Shown here: in pieces, positions 16,059 through 24,999 of the stretch
How the letters are laid out: the number at the start of each line of letters is the position of its first letter
How positions within the stretch are numbered: the first letter of the stretch is position 1
Assembly: GCF_014360585.1 (NCBI RefSeq)
Contig: NZ_JACIXG010000033.1
Location: forward strand, 1-52,456
Direction of reading: 5' to 3'
Length of the DNA stretch: 52,456 bases
Source of the DNA: Nocardioides sp.
GTDB taxonomy: Bacteria > Actinomycetota > Actinomycetes > Propionibacteriales > Nocardioidaceae
Position numbers and translations under genes: made by a program
Notes under the pieces: model-generated
Databases searched by the model: none
Told to the model about the DNA's origin: nothing
Seen by the model: only the letters and a program-made list of their open reading frames with translations

Positions 16059-17450
16059 ATGATGAAGATTCCTGAGGCAATCACGGCCAAAGTTCAATCC
16101 TCCATCCCGATGGAGCGCCAGATTCAGGGCGCGCATCTCTACGACAAGACCATGAGATGGGTGAGAGGTGCGAACGGCGACAGGATGTTCGTAGAACGTC
16201 CTATCCCGCCGGTCGACGAGGTGGAGCTCGCGGACATCGACGTCAGCAATCCCTTCCTGTATCGGCAGGGTCGATGGCAATCCTACTTCGAGCGCCTGCG
16301 CAACGAGGCCCCGGTCCATTATCAGCCCAACAGCCCGTTCGGCCCGTTCTGGTCGGTCACTCGTCACGCCGACATCATCGCCGTTGACAAGAACCATGAA
16401 GTCTTCTCGGCCGAACCTTTGATCGTCATCGGTGTTCCACCTCGATTCCTCGACATCGAGATGTTCATCGCGATGGATCCTCCGCGTCACGACCTGCAGC
16501 GACAGGCGGTCCAAGGCGTTGTCGCGCCGAAGAACCTGCGCGAGATGGAGGGCCTCATCAGGACACGTGTCCGCGAGGTGCTGGACGATCTTCCTGTGGG
16601 TGAGCCCTTCAACTGGGTGCAGCGAGTATCAATCGAGCTGACGGGCCGCATGCTCGCCACCTTGCTGGACTTCCCGTACGAGCAGCGTCAAAAGCTCACC
16701 TACTGGTCAGACCTTGCGTCGTCGATGGAGCAGGCCAACGGTGGCCCCTCGGACAACGACGAAGTCTTCCATGGAATGCGCGACATGGCGCGAGGTCTCA
16801 GCGCGCTCTGGCATGACAAGGCGGCCAGGACTGCTGCCGGGGAGGAACCCGGCTTCGATCTGATCACCATGCTGCAGAGTGACGACAACACCAAGGATCT
16901 GATCGACCGCCCCATGGAGTTCCTCGGGAACCTGGTGCTGTTGATCGTCGGCGGCAACGACACCACCCGGAACTCGATGAGTGGCGGGGTTCTAGCGCTC
17001 AACCAGTTCCCGGACCAGTTCGAGAAGCTAAAGGCCAACCCCGACCTGATCCCCAACATGGTGTCGGAGATCATCCGCTGGCAGACGCCGCTCGCCTACA
17101 TGCGCCGGATCGCCAAGACCGATACCATCCTGAACGGCCAGTTCATCCGCAAGGGCGACAAGGTCGTCATGTGGTATGCCTCTGGTAATCGCGACGAGAC
17201 CGTGTTCGATCAGCCAGATGAGCTGATCATCGACCGGCCAAACGCACGCAACCATATCGCCTTCGGATTCGGTGTCCACCGTTGCATGGGCAACCGGCTG
17301 GCCGAGTTGCAACTGCGCATTCTCTGGGAGGAGCTGCTCCCGCGCTTCGAGAACATCGAAGTCGTGGGTGAGCCGGAATACGTGCAGTCCAACTTCGTGC
17401 GGGGTATCAGCAAACTGATGGTCCGACTGACCCCAAAAAGCAGCGCATGA
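16059..17450 (+). CDS. Cytochrome P450, CYP153-like terminal alkane/fatty-acyl hydroxylase
   Basis: 463 aa soluble bacterial P450. Motifs: I-helix VGGNDTTRNS, ExxR in EIIRWQTPLAYMRR, and heme loop FGFGVHRCMGNRLAELQL with Cys409 as the thiolate ligand. RWQTPLAYMRR, KGDKVVMWYASGNRDE and SNFVRGISKLMVRL are hallmarks I associate with CYP153, whose members hydroxylate terminal carbons of medium-chain alkanes and fatty acids. The subfamily call is from motif memory, not alignment. Two ATGs (16059, 16062) are possible. It is flanked by ferredoxin and reductase genes, with the reductase start overlapping its stop. Alcohol/aldehyde oxidation and CoA-ligase genes downstream fit an oxidation pathway. 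Confidence 0.93.
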   Translation: MMKIPEAITAKVQSSIPMERQIQGAHLYDKTMRWVRGANGDRMFVERPIPPVDEVELADIDVSNPFLYRQGRWQSYFERLRNEAPVHYQPNSPFGPFWSVTRHADIIAVDKNHEVFSAEPLIVIGVPPRFLDIEMFIAMDPPRHDLQRQAVQGVVAPKNLREMEGLIRTRVREVLDDLPVGEPFNWVQRVSIELTGRMLATLLDFPYEQRQKLTYWSDLASSMEQANGGPSDNDEVFHGMRDMARGLSALWHDKAARTAAGEEPGFDLITMLQSDDNTKDLIDRPMEFLGNLVLLIVGGNDTTRNSMSGGVLALNQFPDQFEKLKANPDLIPNMVSEIIRWQTPLAYMRRIAKTDTILNGQFIRKGDKVVMWYASGNRDETVFDQPDELIIDRPNARNHIAFGFGVHRCMGNRLAELQLRILWEELLPRFENIEVVGEPEYVQSNFVRGISKLMVRLTPKSSA

Positions 17451-18661
17451 CCGCGCTGAGAACGGTGATTGTCGGAGCAAGCCATGCCGGCGCGCAACTC
17501 GCGGCCAGCCTGCGCCAGGAAGGCTGGGACGGCGAGATTGTCCTGGTGGGCGATGAGTCGCCAGTGCCCTATCAACGCCCACCACTGTCGAAGGCCTATC
17601 TGGCTGGGAAGAGCGCCTTCGAAGAGCTGGAAATTCGCAGTGCGGAGTTCTACGACAAGCGGAAGATTAGCCTTCTCGATGCGAGGGTCGAGGCGATCGA
17701 CCACTCTGCTGGCCACCTGACGCTGAGCAGCGGCCAGTCGCTGGCCTACGACCATCTCGCGTTGTGTACCGGCGCGCGTCCGCGACGGTTGCTCGTCCCA
17801 GGTGCCCATCTTTCCGGTGTTTGCTACCTGCGCACCGCCATGGACGTGGACCTGATCCGAGCAGCCGCCCAACCAGGAAGCGTGGCCGTGATCGTTGGCG
17901 GGGGGTACATAGGGCTCGAGGTGGCAGCCTCGCTGCGCGCCTTGGGGCTGGACGTCACCGTGCTCGAGGCGACCGAGCGTGTTCTCGAAAGAGTCACCGC
18001 TCCCGAGGTCTCAGCGTTCTTCCAACGGGTCCACCAAGAGGAGGGTGTGAGCATTCGAACCGGAGCCCTCGTCGAGGCCTTCACCGGTGAAACCAAGGTC
18101 CGCGAAGTGCTCCTGTCCAATGGCGAGGCCGTCCCTGCAGACCTCGTGATCGTTGGCATCGGTGTCGAGCCGAACACCGAGCTCGCCGCATCAGCCGGCT
18201 TGGAGGTCGACAACGGTATTGTGATTGACGACCGTGCTCGGACAAGTGACCGGAACATCGTTGCGGCCGGTGACTGCACGAGTCGATACATGGCCTCCTA
18301 CGGCGGTCGGGTCCGCCTGGAATGCGTTCCAAGCGCGGGGGAGCAGGCCAAAGTGGCCGCAGCGACGATCTCTGGAAAGTCCAAGGAGATCGCTGCTCTT
18401 CCATGGTTCTGGTCGGATCAGTACGACGTCAAGCTCCAGATCGCTGGGCTCAACACCGGGTTCGACGAAGTCGTCCTCAGCGGTGACCCGAAACTGGACC
18501 GTGACTTCACCTGCTTCTACCTTCGTCAAGGCGAGCTAATCGCTGCGGATTGTGTCAACCGTCCCCGTGACTTCGTCGTCAGCAAGCGGCTTCTGACGCA
18601 GGCGTCTCGGGGCGTTGGGCGAGCCGAGCTGACTTCGGCTGTGAGTGACGCGGGTGCGTAA
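17447..18661 (+). CDS. NAD(P)H-dependent ferredoxin reductase (FAD)
   Basis: 404 aa flavoprotein of the putidaredoxin-reductase class. The FAD dinucleotide motif is VIVGASHAGAQLAASL near residue 7. The NAD(P)-binding motif is VIVGGGYIGLEVAASL in the middle. The second FAD contact is NIVAAGDCTSRY, and PWFWSDQYDVKLQIAG starts the C-terminal domain. It overlaps the P450 gene (ATGA), so the two are translated together. It supplies electrons to the ferredoxin at 15720. Confidence 0.95.
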   Translation: MTALRTVIVGASHAGAQLAASLRQEGWDGEIVLVGDESPVPYQRPPLSKAYLAGKSAFEELEIRSAEFYDKRKISLLDARVEAIDHSAGHLTLSSGQSLAYDHLALCTGARPRRLLVPGAHLSGVCYLRTAMDVDLIRAAAQPGSVAVIVGGGYIGLEVAASLRALGLDVTVLEATERVLERVTAPEVSAFFQRVHQEEGVSIRTGALVEAFTGETKVREVLLSNGEAVPADLVIVGIGVEPNTELAASAGLEVDNGIVIDDRARTSDRNIVAAGDCTSRYMASYGGRVRLECVPSAGEQAKVAAATISGKSKEIAALPWFWSDQYDVKLQIAGLNTGFDEVVLSGDPKLDRDFTCFYLRQGELIAADCVNRPRDFVVSKRLLTQASRGVGRAELTSAVSDAGA

Positions 18662-19029
18662 TGCCGTGCGATCCGGGCTCGTCGCGAGCCGGGCGTGCTG
18701 GAGCGGAGGGCTCCGGGCCAACCGCGAATCCCATGGCAACGAAGAGTGGACCTATCGTCGAGAGGACATTCAATGACGACCTGCCTATCGCGTTCGGGCA
18801 GACAGAGCCCTGCGCGCGGTCCGAGACCAGTTGCCAGTCCGCGACCTCGCACCAGTTCGGGCAGGCTCCGGTCTCAAGTCGGTTCAGGAAACTGTCAGGC
18901 TCCCGTCTCTTGGCCACGTCATGGACTGCTCCCGATTCGGACCAGTCTCACCCGGGCCAAGAACAAGCGATGGGACAACGCCTCGCTACCGGTTCTCGCG
19001 GACGAGTATCCGATGACCTTGGAGCGAGG
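18662..19029. other. 368-bp spacer inside the P450 operon, no supported gene
   Basis: An ATG at 18661 overlaps the reductase stop (TAATG) and is in frame with the downstream transglutaminase-like gene. However, its 123-codon extension reads as low-complexity Ser/Gly/Arg sequence with no resemblance to a domain, and no other frame gives a recognisable protein. It is either a decayed gene or regulatory DNA within the operon. No strong hairpin was found. Confidence 0.5.
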
Positions 19030-19755
19030 ATGAGCTGCAGTCCGGCGTCGTTCCTTGAGGCGACTGAGTTCCTCGACATCGAGCACGAAGACATCCGCGC
19101 CTTCACCGAGGCCACCGTTGGTGACGCGTCCGGCGACAGGGAAAAGGCGAGGCGCCTCTTCGCTGCCGTCCGGGACCAAGTCTGGTACGACCCCTACACC
19201 GTTTCGGCCGACCCCGCCAACTACCGCGCGAGTTTCGTCCTCCAAGCGGGCCGTGCCTATTGCGTCCCGAAAGCGGTCCTCTTGACCGCAGTGTGCCGTG
19301 CAGCGGGAATTCCAGCGCGGTTGGGGTTCGCTGATGTGCGCAACCATCTGCAGACCGAATCACTGCGAAAGCTCATGGGCGGCACCGACCTGTTCGTCTA
19401 TCACGGATACAGCAGTCTCCACATCGACGGGAGATGGCTCAAGGCCACCCCGGCATTCAACGTCGAACTATGCGCTCGTTTCGGCGTTCCACCTGTGGAA
19501 TTCGACGGCGAGCACGACGCGCTCATGCACGCTTTCACTGGGGACGGAACCCAGCACATGGAGTACGTCCGCGAGCGCGGCGTCTATGACGACCTTCCCC
19601 TGGCCGCGATCCTGACCGAGCTTCGGAACACCTATGGATCGATGGTCGAGGCCTCGCCGCAGGCGATCGACGACGCCTTCACCGCAAAGCCCGCCAGCCA
19701 GGTCAAACCCGGTGGATCCTCACGCCGGTCCACTTCGCCTCAGGAGGATCAATGA
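19030..19755 (+). CDS. Transglutaminase-like (papain-fold) protein
   Basis: 241 aa. The core has a nucleophile region GRAYCVPKAVLLTAVCRAAG (Cys78), a histidine region YHGYSSLHIDGRW (His125/His131) and KATPAFNVELC, where the third catalytic residue of classical transglutaminases would lie. The C-terminal HAFTGDGTQHMEYVRERG block is shared by a bacterial family annotated only as transglutaminase-like. Reaction unknown: peptidase, amidase or acyl transfer are all possible. ATG at 19030 follows GGAGCGAGG. Its 3' end overlaps the aldehyde dehydrogenase start (ATGA), so it belongs to the operon despite the upstream gap. Confidence 0.85.
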   Translation: MSCSPASFLEATEFLDIEHEDIRAFTEATVGDASGDREKARRLFAAVRDQVWYDPYTVSADPANYRASFVLQAGRAYCVPKAVLLTAVCRAAGIPARLGFADVRNHLQTESLRKLMGGTDLFVYHGYSSLHIDGRWLKATPAFNVELCARFGVPPVEFDGEHDALMHAFTGDGTQHMEYVRERGVYDDLPLAAILTELRNTYGSMVEASPQAIDDAFTAKPASQVKPGGSSRRSTSPQEDQ

Positions 19756-21284
19756 CCACCACAACGACCTCAAATAGCGCACTCGAGGTGCGCAACCCGT
19801 CCGACGGTCAGCTGGTGGGAACCGTGTCCGTTGACGACCGTGACGCTGTGAACCGCCGCGCCACGCAGCTCCGGCTGGCCCAACGTGCATGGGCCGAGGC
19901 TGGTCCGCGGCAGCGCTCCAAGTGGCTGCGCCTCTGGCGCGACTGGATCCTCACGCACTCCGATGAGCTCACCGACCTGCTGCAGGCCGAGACAGGCAAG
20001 GTTCGTCCGGACGCGCTCGTAGAGACGACCGCCTCGTGCGAGTTCATCACCTACTACGCCGACCATGCCGAGGAGTTCCTCGCCGACGAACGGGTCAAGA
20101 CCGCGGGTCTACTCAGCCTGCCGAAACGACTGTCCAAGACCTACCAGCCCTACCCACTCGTCGGTCTGATCACCCCGTGGAACTTCCCGATCACCCTGTT
20201 CCTCATGGACGCAGCCCCCGCACTGGCTGCCGGTTGCGCGGTACTGGCGAAGCCCTCAGAAGAGACACCGCTGACCTGCGCGCGGGTCATCGACGGCTGG
20301 CGCGAGATCGGCGCGCCACCCGTTCTCGCACATGTCACAGGAGCCGGCGACACTGGTGCCGCAGTGGTGGATGCCGCCGACTTCGTCCAGTTCACGGGCT
20401 CGACAGCGACAGGGCGCCAGGTCGCCCTCCGCTGTGCTGAGCAGTTGAAACCGGTGAGTCTGGAGCTGGGCGGCAAGGATCCGGCGATCGTGCTGGAGGA
20501 CGCCGATCTCGCTCGAGCGGTCGAGGGCGTCGCCTGGGGTGGCCTTTTCAACGCAGGGCAAGTCTGCATCTCCGTCGAACGCGTGTATGTCGTTGCTGCG
20601 GTCTACGAGGAATTCGTGGCCCGCCTGACACAGCGCGTGCAGTCCCTGACCCAGGGGGCGGATGCCGGCAACGATGTTGGTGCGATGGTCACCGCGAGAC
20701 AAGTTGACATCGCGGATCGCCACGTCAGCGAGGCGGTGGCCGCGGGAGCGAAGGTAGTGGCCGGCGGCAAGCGGGGTGCGGCCGGGAACTACTACACGCC
20801 AACGGTCCTTGTCGACGTGGATCACACGATGTCCTGCATGACCGAGGAGACCTTCGGACCCACGATCCCGGTGATGTGCGTCGCCGACGAAGAAGAGGCC
20901 ATCCGACTGGCCAACGACTCGACGTACGGATTGTCGGCGACCGTGTGGACTCGTGATCGTGCTCGCGCCCGCCGTGTTGCACGGCGCCTGGAGGTCGGCG
21001 CGGTCAACATCAACGATGTCTTCAGCAACCTCTTCGCGATGACGTTGCCTCACAGTGGCTGGAAGGCCTCCGGGATGGGCGCCCGGCTCGGAGGAGCCGA
21101 CGGGCTGCACAAGTACTGCCGCGTCCGCGCGGTCACCGAGCCACGACTTCCAGTCCGGGCAAGAGAGCTCACGTGGTACCCGTACTCCGCCTGGCGTACG
21201 GCCATCGCCGCGAAGATGCTGCGCGCAGCAGCCGGACGCGGCCTGAGTCAACGCCTCGGCCAGAACAAGGAGCACCGCAGATGA
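19752..21284 (+). CDS. Aldehyde dehydrogenase
   Basis: 510 aa NAD(P)-dependent aldehyde dehydrogenase. Visible landmarks are PWNFP (about 142-146), FTGSTATGR for cofactor binding, the general base Glu238 in LELGGKDP and the nucleophile Cys272 in NAGQVCISVERV. It would oxidise the aldehyde formed from the P450 product to the acid. It overlaps both neighbours by four bases. The C-terminal tail (about 475-510) is extended and basic relative to typical members, of unknown meaning. Confidence 0.95.
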   Translation: MTTTTTSNSALEVRNPSDGQLVGTVSVDDRDAVNRRATQLRLAQRAWAEAGPRQRSKWLRLWRDWILTHSDELTDLLQAETGKVRPDALVETTASCEFITYYADHAEEFLADERVKTAGLLSLPKRLSKTYQPYPLVGLITPWNFPITLFLMDAAPALAAGCAVLAKPSEETPLTCARVIDGWREIGAPPVLAHVTGAGDTGAAVVDAADFVQFTGSTATGRQVALRCAEQLKPVSLELGGKDPAIVLEDADLARAVEGVAWGGLFNAGQVCISVERVYVVAAVYEEFVARLTQRVQSLTQGADAGNDVGAMVTARQVDIADRHVSEAVAAGAKVVAGGKRGAAGNYYTPTVLVDVDHTMSCMTEETFGPTIPVMCVADEEEAIRLANDSTYGLSATVWTRDRARARRVARRLEVGAVNINDVFSNLFAMTLPHSGWKASGMGARLGGADGLHKYCRVRAVTEPRLPVRARELTWYPYSAWRTAIAAKMLRAAAGRGLSQRLGQNKEHRR

Positions 21285-22114
21285 CGCACGCCACTTCCTT
21301 CCCCGCCAAGACGATCGCGATCACTGGAGGAGCCCGTGGCATCGGCTACCAGACGGCGAAGGAACTGACCGAACGCGGCCACCGCGTTGCCATCGGCGAC
21401 ATCGACGAGGCCCGTATCAAGAAAGCGGCGGACGAGCTCGGTATCTCTGTTGTGGGCCATCTCGACGTCACCCACCCCGACTCGTTCCGGGCGTTCCTCG
21501 ACATGGTCGAGGAACAGCTTGGCCCCCTCGATGTGCTGGTCAACAACGCGGGCATCATGCCCACCGGACACGCTCACGAGGAGGACGACGCCGTCACCCG
21601 GCGACAGGTGGAGATCAACCTCCTCGGAGTGATCTTCGGGACCAAGCTCGCCCTCCAGCGGATGCTGCCGCGGCGGGCCGGACACATCATCAACACCGCA
21701 TCGCTGGCCGGGGAACTGCCCGTGCCTGGCCTGGCTACCTACTGCGCCACCAAGTTCGCAGTCATCGGATTCACCGAGGCAGCACGGCAGGAGTACCGCA
21801 AGTCCGGGATCCAACTGTCCACCGTGCGACCGACATTCACCAACACCGAGCTCGTCGCCGGCACGGCCGGAGCCAAGGGGCTGCGCAACGCCGAACCCGA
21901 AGAGATTGCTCGCGCGACAGCCGAGCTGATCGAGCATCCCCGTCCCTTCGTACGGGTCACTCGCCTCGCCGGCGGCATGGTCGCAGCGATGAAGTTCGTG
22001 CCCGGACGGGTGGCGTCCGCGCTCGGCTCTGTCCTGGGCACGGACTCGGTCTTCCTCGACGACGTCGACATGGTCGCCCGCCAGACGTACCTCGACCGCA
22101 TTCGGAACAACTGA
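21281..22114 (+). CDS. Short-chain dehydrogenase/reductase
   Basis: 277 aa. The Rossmann glycine motif is TGGARGIG (residues 15-22), NNAG is at 88-91, and the catalytic Ser141, Tyr154 and Lys158 (YCATK) are present. The aspartate at the end of beta-2 (AIGDID) favours NAD over NADP. In this operon it is the likely alcohol dehydrogenase converting the omega-alcohol to the aldehyde; this role is inferred. ATG at 21281 follows AAGGAG and overlaps the previous stop. Confidence 0.94.
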   Translation: MTHATSFPAKTIAITGGARGIGYQTAKELTERGHRVAIGDIDEARIKKAADELGISVVGHLDVTHPDSFRAFLDMVEEQLGPLDVLVNNAGIMPTGHAHEEDDAVTRRQVEINLLGVIFGTKLALQRMLPRRAGHIINTASLAGELPVPGLATYCATKFAVIGFTEAARQEYRKSGIQLSTVRPTFTNTELVAGTAGAKGLRNAEPEEIARATAELIEHPRPFVRVTRLAGGMVAAMKFVPGRVASALGSVLGTDSVFLDDVDMVARQTYLDRIRNN

Positions 22115-22166
22115 CCCCCAACTCCAGAACCATTCGGCACGAAGAGCACAAAGAGAAGGACGCCAC

Positions 22167-23234
22167 ATGCCCGTCAATGCCTTCATCCAGGACTACCCCC
22201 ATCGACTGGGGGGACACTGCGGCTCCGGTGCGATGCGCGATCTGCTGCACTGGCACGGTCTGGGATGGGATGGACCGCCCAATGAGGGCCTGGTCTTCAC
22301 GCTCGGCGGCGCTCTAGGGCTCTCGTTCCTCCGGTCGAGCGAACTCTTCCCCCCGCTGTACCTGGTGGGGCGAGGTGCTGACTTCGAAATCGATCTACCG
22401 ACGCGACTGGGCGGTGTCGTGCAGGTCCTTACCACCGACGATCCCGCCGAGGGATGGTCGTGGGTCCGTAACGAACTCGACGCCGGTCGACCCAGCCTGA
22501 TTTGGGGAGACATCGCCGAACTTCCGTACCTCCGTGTCCAGCTGCAGATGAGCCGTCACGACATCGTCGTCATCGGCTACGACGAAGACGAACAACTCGC
22601 CTACGTCGTGGACAACGACCGCGCCGAGGTGCAGAAGGTGCCTTTGGACGCCTTGGCCCGGGCACGGTCCTCAACGGCATTCCCACAACCCACGCGTCAC
22701 TGCACGTACCGCATCACCTGGCCGCCGTCCCTGCCCGCCATCGAGGAAGCCGCCGCGGGCGCGTTCATCCAGTGTGCCGGCAACATGCGCGATCCGTCAC
22801 AACACAGCATTGCCGGCCCCGCCACAGCCGCGGTCGGTGCCGAAGGCCTGAAGGCGGTTGCTCTGTTCGCTGACGACATCGCGACCTGGGCGGAACTTCC
22901 CGACGACGAACTCGGACTCTTGTTGTTCAGCCTGGGTGCCTTCATCGAGAAGGCAGGCACCGGCGGCGGGCTCTTTCGGCGACTGCTCGCAGATGGCTGC
23001 GCAGAAGTCGCACGTCTGACCGGCGACCAGGCGACCGCTGAGGCTGCGACCGAAGCTGCCCGTTGCGCACAGGGCTGGACAGAAGCCGCCCGCGCTGCGG
23101 TCAAGCGCGACACCCACCCACGTTCGCGGATTGACGACGTGGTCCTGATGGCCAGCCGGCTACCGGAGTTGGAGTTGCGTCTCGTCGAGTCCCTGGAGTC
23201 TGCCGCAACCTCCTTGGCGGCGGCAGATGGCTGA
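22167..23234 (+). CDS. BtrH-like papain-fold protein (BtrH N-terminal / DUF4872)
   Basis: 355 aa. The N-terminus GGHCGSGAMRDLLHWHG, followed by GLVFTLGGALGLSF, is the pattern of the BtrH N-terminal family. Cys18 would be the nucleophile, His131 (SRHDIVVIGYDED) the base and Asp149 (VVDND) the third residue. BtrH itself transfers an acyl group from an acyl carrier protein to an amine in butirosin assembly. The C-terminal 150 residues are a helical DUF4872-like domain. Here no ACP is nearby; an acyl-CoA ligase follows 78 bp downstream, so the donor could be acyl-CoA. ATG 22167 follows GAGAAGGA. Confidence 0.82.
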   Translation: MPVNAFIQDYPHRLGGHCGSGAMRDLLHWHGLGWDGPPNEGLVFTLGGALGLSFLRSSELFPPLYLVGRGADFEIDLPTRLGGVVQVLTTDDPAEGWSWVRNELDAGRPSLIWGDIAELPYLRVQLQMSRHDIVVIGYDEDEQLAYVVDNDRAEVQKVPLDALARARSSTAFPQPTRHCTYRITWPPSLPAIEEAAAGAFIQCAGNMRDPSQHSIAGPATAAVGAEGLKAVALFADDIATWAELPDDELGLLLFSLGAFIEKAGTGGGLFRRLLADGCAEVARLTGDQATAEAATEAARCAQGWTEAARAAVKRDTHPRSRIDDVVLMASRLPELELRLVESLESAATSLAAADG

Positions 23235-23312
23235 TCATCGCCATTGACGTTCGAAGGTCGGCTATCTCGGAACAACTGTCCGTGCGGATCCACACACGAG
23301 TGAAGGAACCTT

Positions 23313-24944
23313 ATGCAGAGCACGATGATGAACGTCCCGTTGACGACCACAGCAATCATGCGTCACGGCGCAGGCGTGCACGGGTCTGCAACGGTGCGGA
23401 CGCTGCAACCCGATGGAACCGTAAAGGTCGGCACCTTCGCCGAGGTCGGCCGTAGGGCTGCGCAGTTGGCTCACGCGTTGCGAGGCTGCGGAATCACTGG
23501 CGATGATCGGGTCGCCACCTTCATGTGGAACAACCAAGAACACGTGGAGGCGTACTTGGCGGTGCCCTCGATGGGCGCGGTGCTCCACACCCTGAACTTG
23601 CGCCTCGCCGCGGAGCAGATCACCTACATCGGCAACCACGCCGAAGATCGAGTGATCATCGCCGATGGCAGTCTCGTACCCCTCCTGGCTCCGGTGTTAC
23701 CGCAGATCACCAGCGTGCACACCGTCGTGGTGACGGGCGACGTCGATCTCACTCCGCTACGCAGCAAGGACGTCACGGTCGTGAGATACGAGGATTTCAT
23801 CTCGGGTCAGCCCGAGGCCTTCGACTGGCCCGAGCTCGATGAAGGCACGGCGGCGGCCATGTGCTACACGTCCGGGACCACCGGCAATCCCAAAGGAGTC
23901 GCCTACAGTCACCGGTCGACCTACCTGCACTCCATGGCCGCCTGTCTCGCAGACGGCCTCGGTATCGGCGCCGGTGACCGCATCCTCGCGATCGTGCCCA
24001 TGTTCCACGCCAACGCTTGGGGCCTGGTCTATTCCGCCTTCATGGCCGGTGCCGACCTACTCATGCCCGAGCGTTTCCTACAGGCCGAACCGCTCGTGCG
24101 CCTGATCGGTGCTGAGCGACCCACGATCGCCGGAGCAGTCCCGACGATCTGGAACGACGTCTTGAACTTTCTGGAGTCCAACCCAAGCCACGATGTGTCC
24201 TCGCTCGGTCTTGTCGCCTGCGGTGGCTCTGCGGTGCCCCTGCACCTCATGAAGACATTCCAAGAGAAGTACGGCGTGCAGATCGTCCAAGCATGGGGGA
24301 TGACTGAGACCTCTCCGCTGGCCGCCGTCGCCCGTCCGCCCGCATCGCTCGACCCGTCCGAGCAGTGGCAACTGCGTGCCACCCAGGGGCGTCCGGTCGC
24401 TGGAGTGGAATTGAGGATCGTCGACGATGCGGGCCGAGTGCTGCCCAACGATGGCGCGGCGGTGGGGGAGTTGCAGGTGCGCGGGCCCTGGATCAGCGGC
24501 GCCTACTACCGGGAGGAGGACGACGGAGAGAGGTTCCACGACGGGTGGTTGCGCACCGGCGACGTCGGGCGCATCAACTCACGCAGCTTCGTCACGTTGA
24601 CCGACCGCACCAAGGACGTGATCAAGTCCGGAGGGGAGTGGATCTCTTCGGTTGAGCTTGAGTTGCACCTCGCCGGTCACCCCGACGTTCTGGAAGCCTC
24701 CGTGGTGGGGGTTCCGGACGCGAAGTGGCAGGAGCGGCCACTGGCCGTCATCGCCGTACGCGAGGGCAGGGAACTCACACCGGCCCAGCTTCGTGACTTC
24801 CTCGAGGACAAGGTTGCCAGGTGGTGGCTGCCGGAGCGCTGGAGCTTCGTCGCCGAGGTACCGAAGACGTCGGTCGGGAAATTCGACAAGAAGCGCCTAC
24901 GCGCACTGCATGCCGACGGCGAACTGGCCGTCATCGAAGTCTGA
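23313..24944 (+). CDS. Acyl-CoA synthetase (AMP-dependent, fatty-acid type)
   Basis: 543 aa ANL-family ligase. It has the P-loop YTSGTTGNPKGV, the A5 motif WGMTETSPL, the A7 motif GWLRTGDVG, the A8 hinge DRTKDVIKSGGEWISS and the A10 lysine in TSVGKFDKKRLR. It forms acyl-adenylate and then acyl-CoA. The sequence most resembles medium/long-chain acyl-CoA ligases. It would activate the acid made by the P450/SDR/ALDH steps. ATG at 23313 follows GAAGGAACC. Confidence 0.95.
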   Translation: MQSTMMNVPLTTTAIMRHGAGVHGSATVRTLQPDGTVKVGTFAEVGRRAAQLAHALRGCGITGDDRVATFMWNNQEHVEAYLAVPSMGAVLHTLNLRLAAEQITYIGNHAEDRVIIADGSLVPLLAPVLPQITSVHTVVVTGDVDLTPLRSKDVTVVRYEDFISGQPEAFDWPELDEGTAAAMCYTSGTTGNPKGVAYSHRSTYLHSMAACLADGLGIGAGDRILAIVPMFHANAWGLVYSAFMAGADLLMPERFLQAEPLVRLIGAERPTIAGAVPTIWNDVLNFLESNPSHDVSSLGLVACGGSAVPLHLMKTFQEKYGVQIVQAWGMTETSPLAAVARPPASLDPSEQWQLRATQGRPVAGVELRIVDDAGRVLPNDGAAVGELQVRGPWISGAYYREEDDGERFHDGWLRTGDVGRINSRSFVTLTDRTKDVIKSGGEWISSVELELHLAGHPDVLEASVVGVPDAKWQERPLAVIAVREGRELTPAQLRDFLEDKVARWWLPERWSFVAEVPKTSVGKFDKKRLRALHADGELAVIEV

Positions 24945-24999
24945 GAAGTATCGCTTCACTCGGACAACTCGAAGCCCGACGAATAGAGAAGTGACACGG

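Noticed and set aside
18661..19029. N-terminal extension of the transglutaminase-like protein
   Set aside because: In frame and coupled to the reductase stop, but the translation is not domain-like, and a good ribosome site precedes ATG 19030.
20256..21275. 339-aa minus-strand frame
   Set aside because: Antisense of the aldehyde dehydrogenase.
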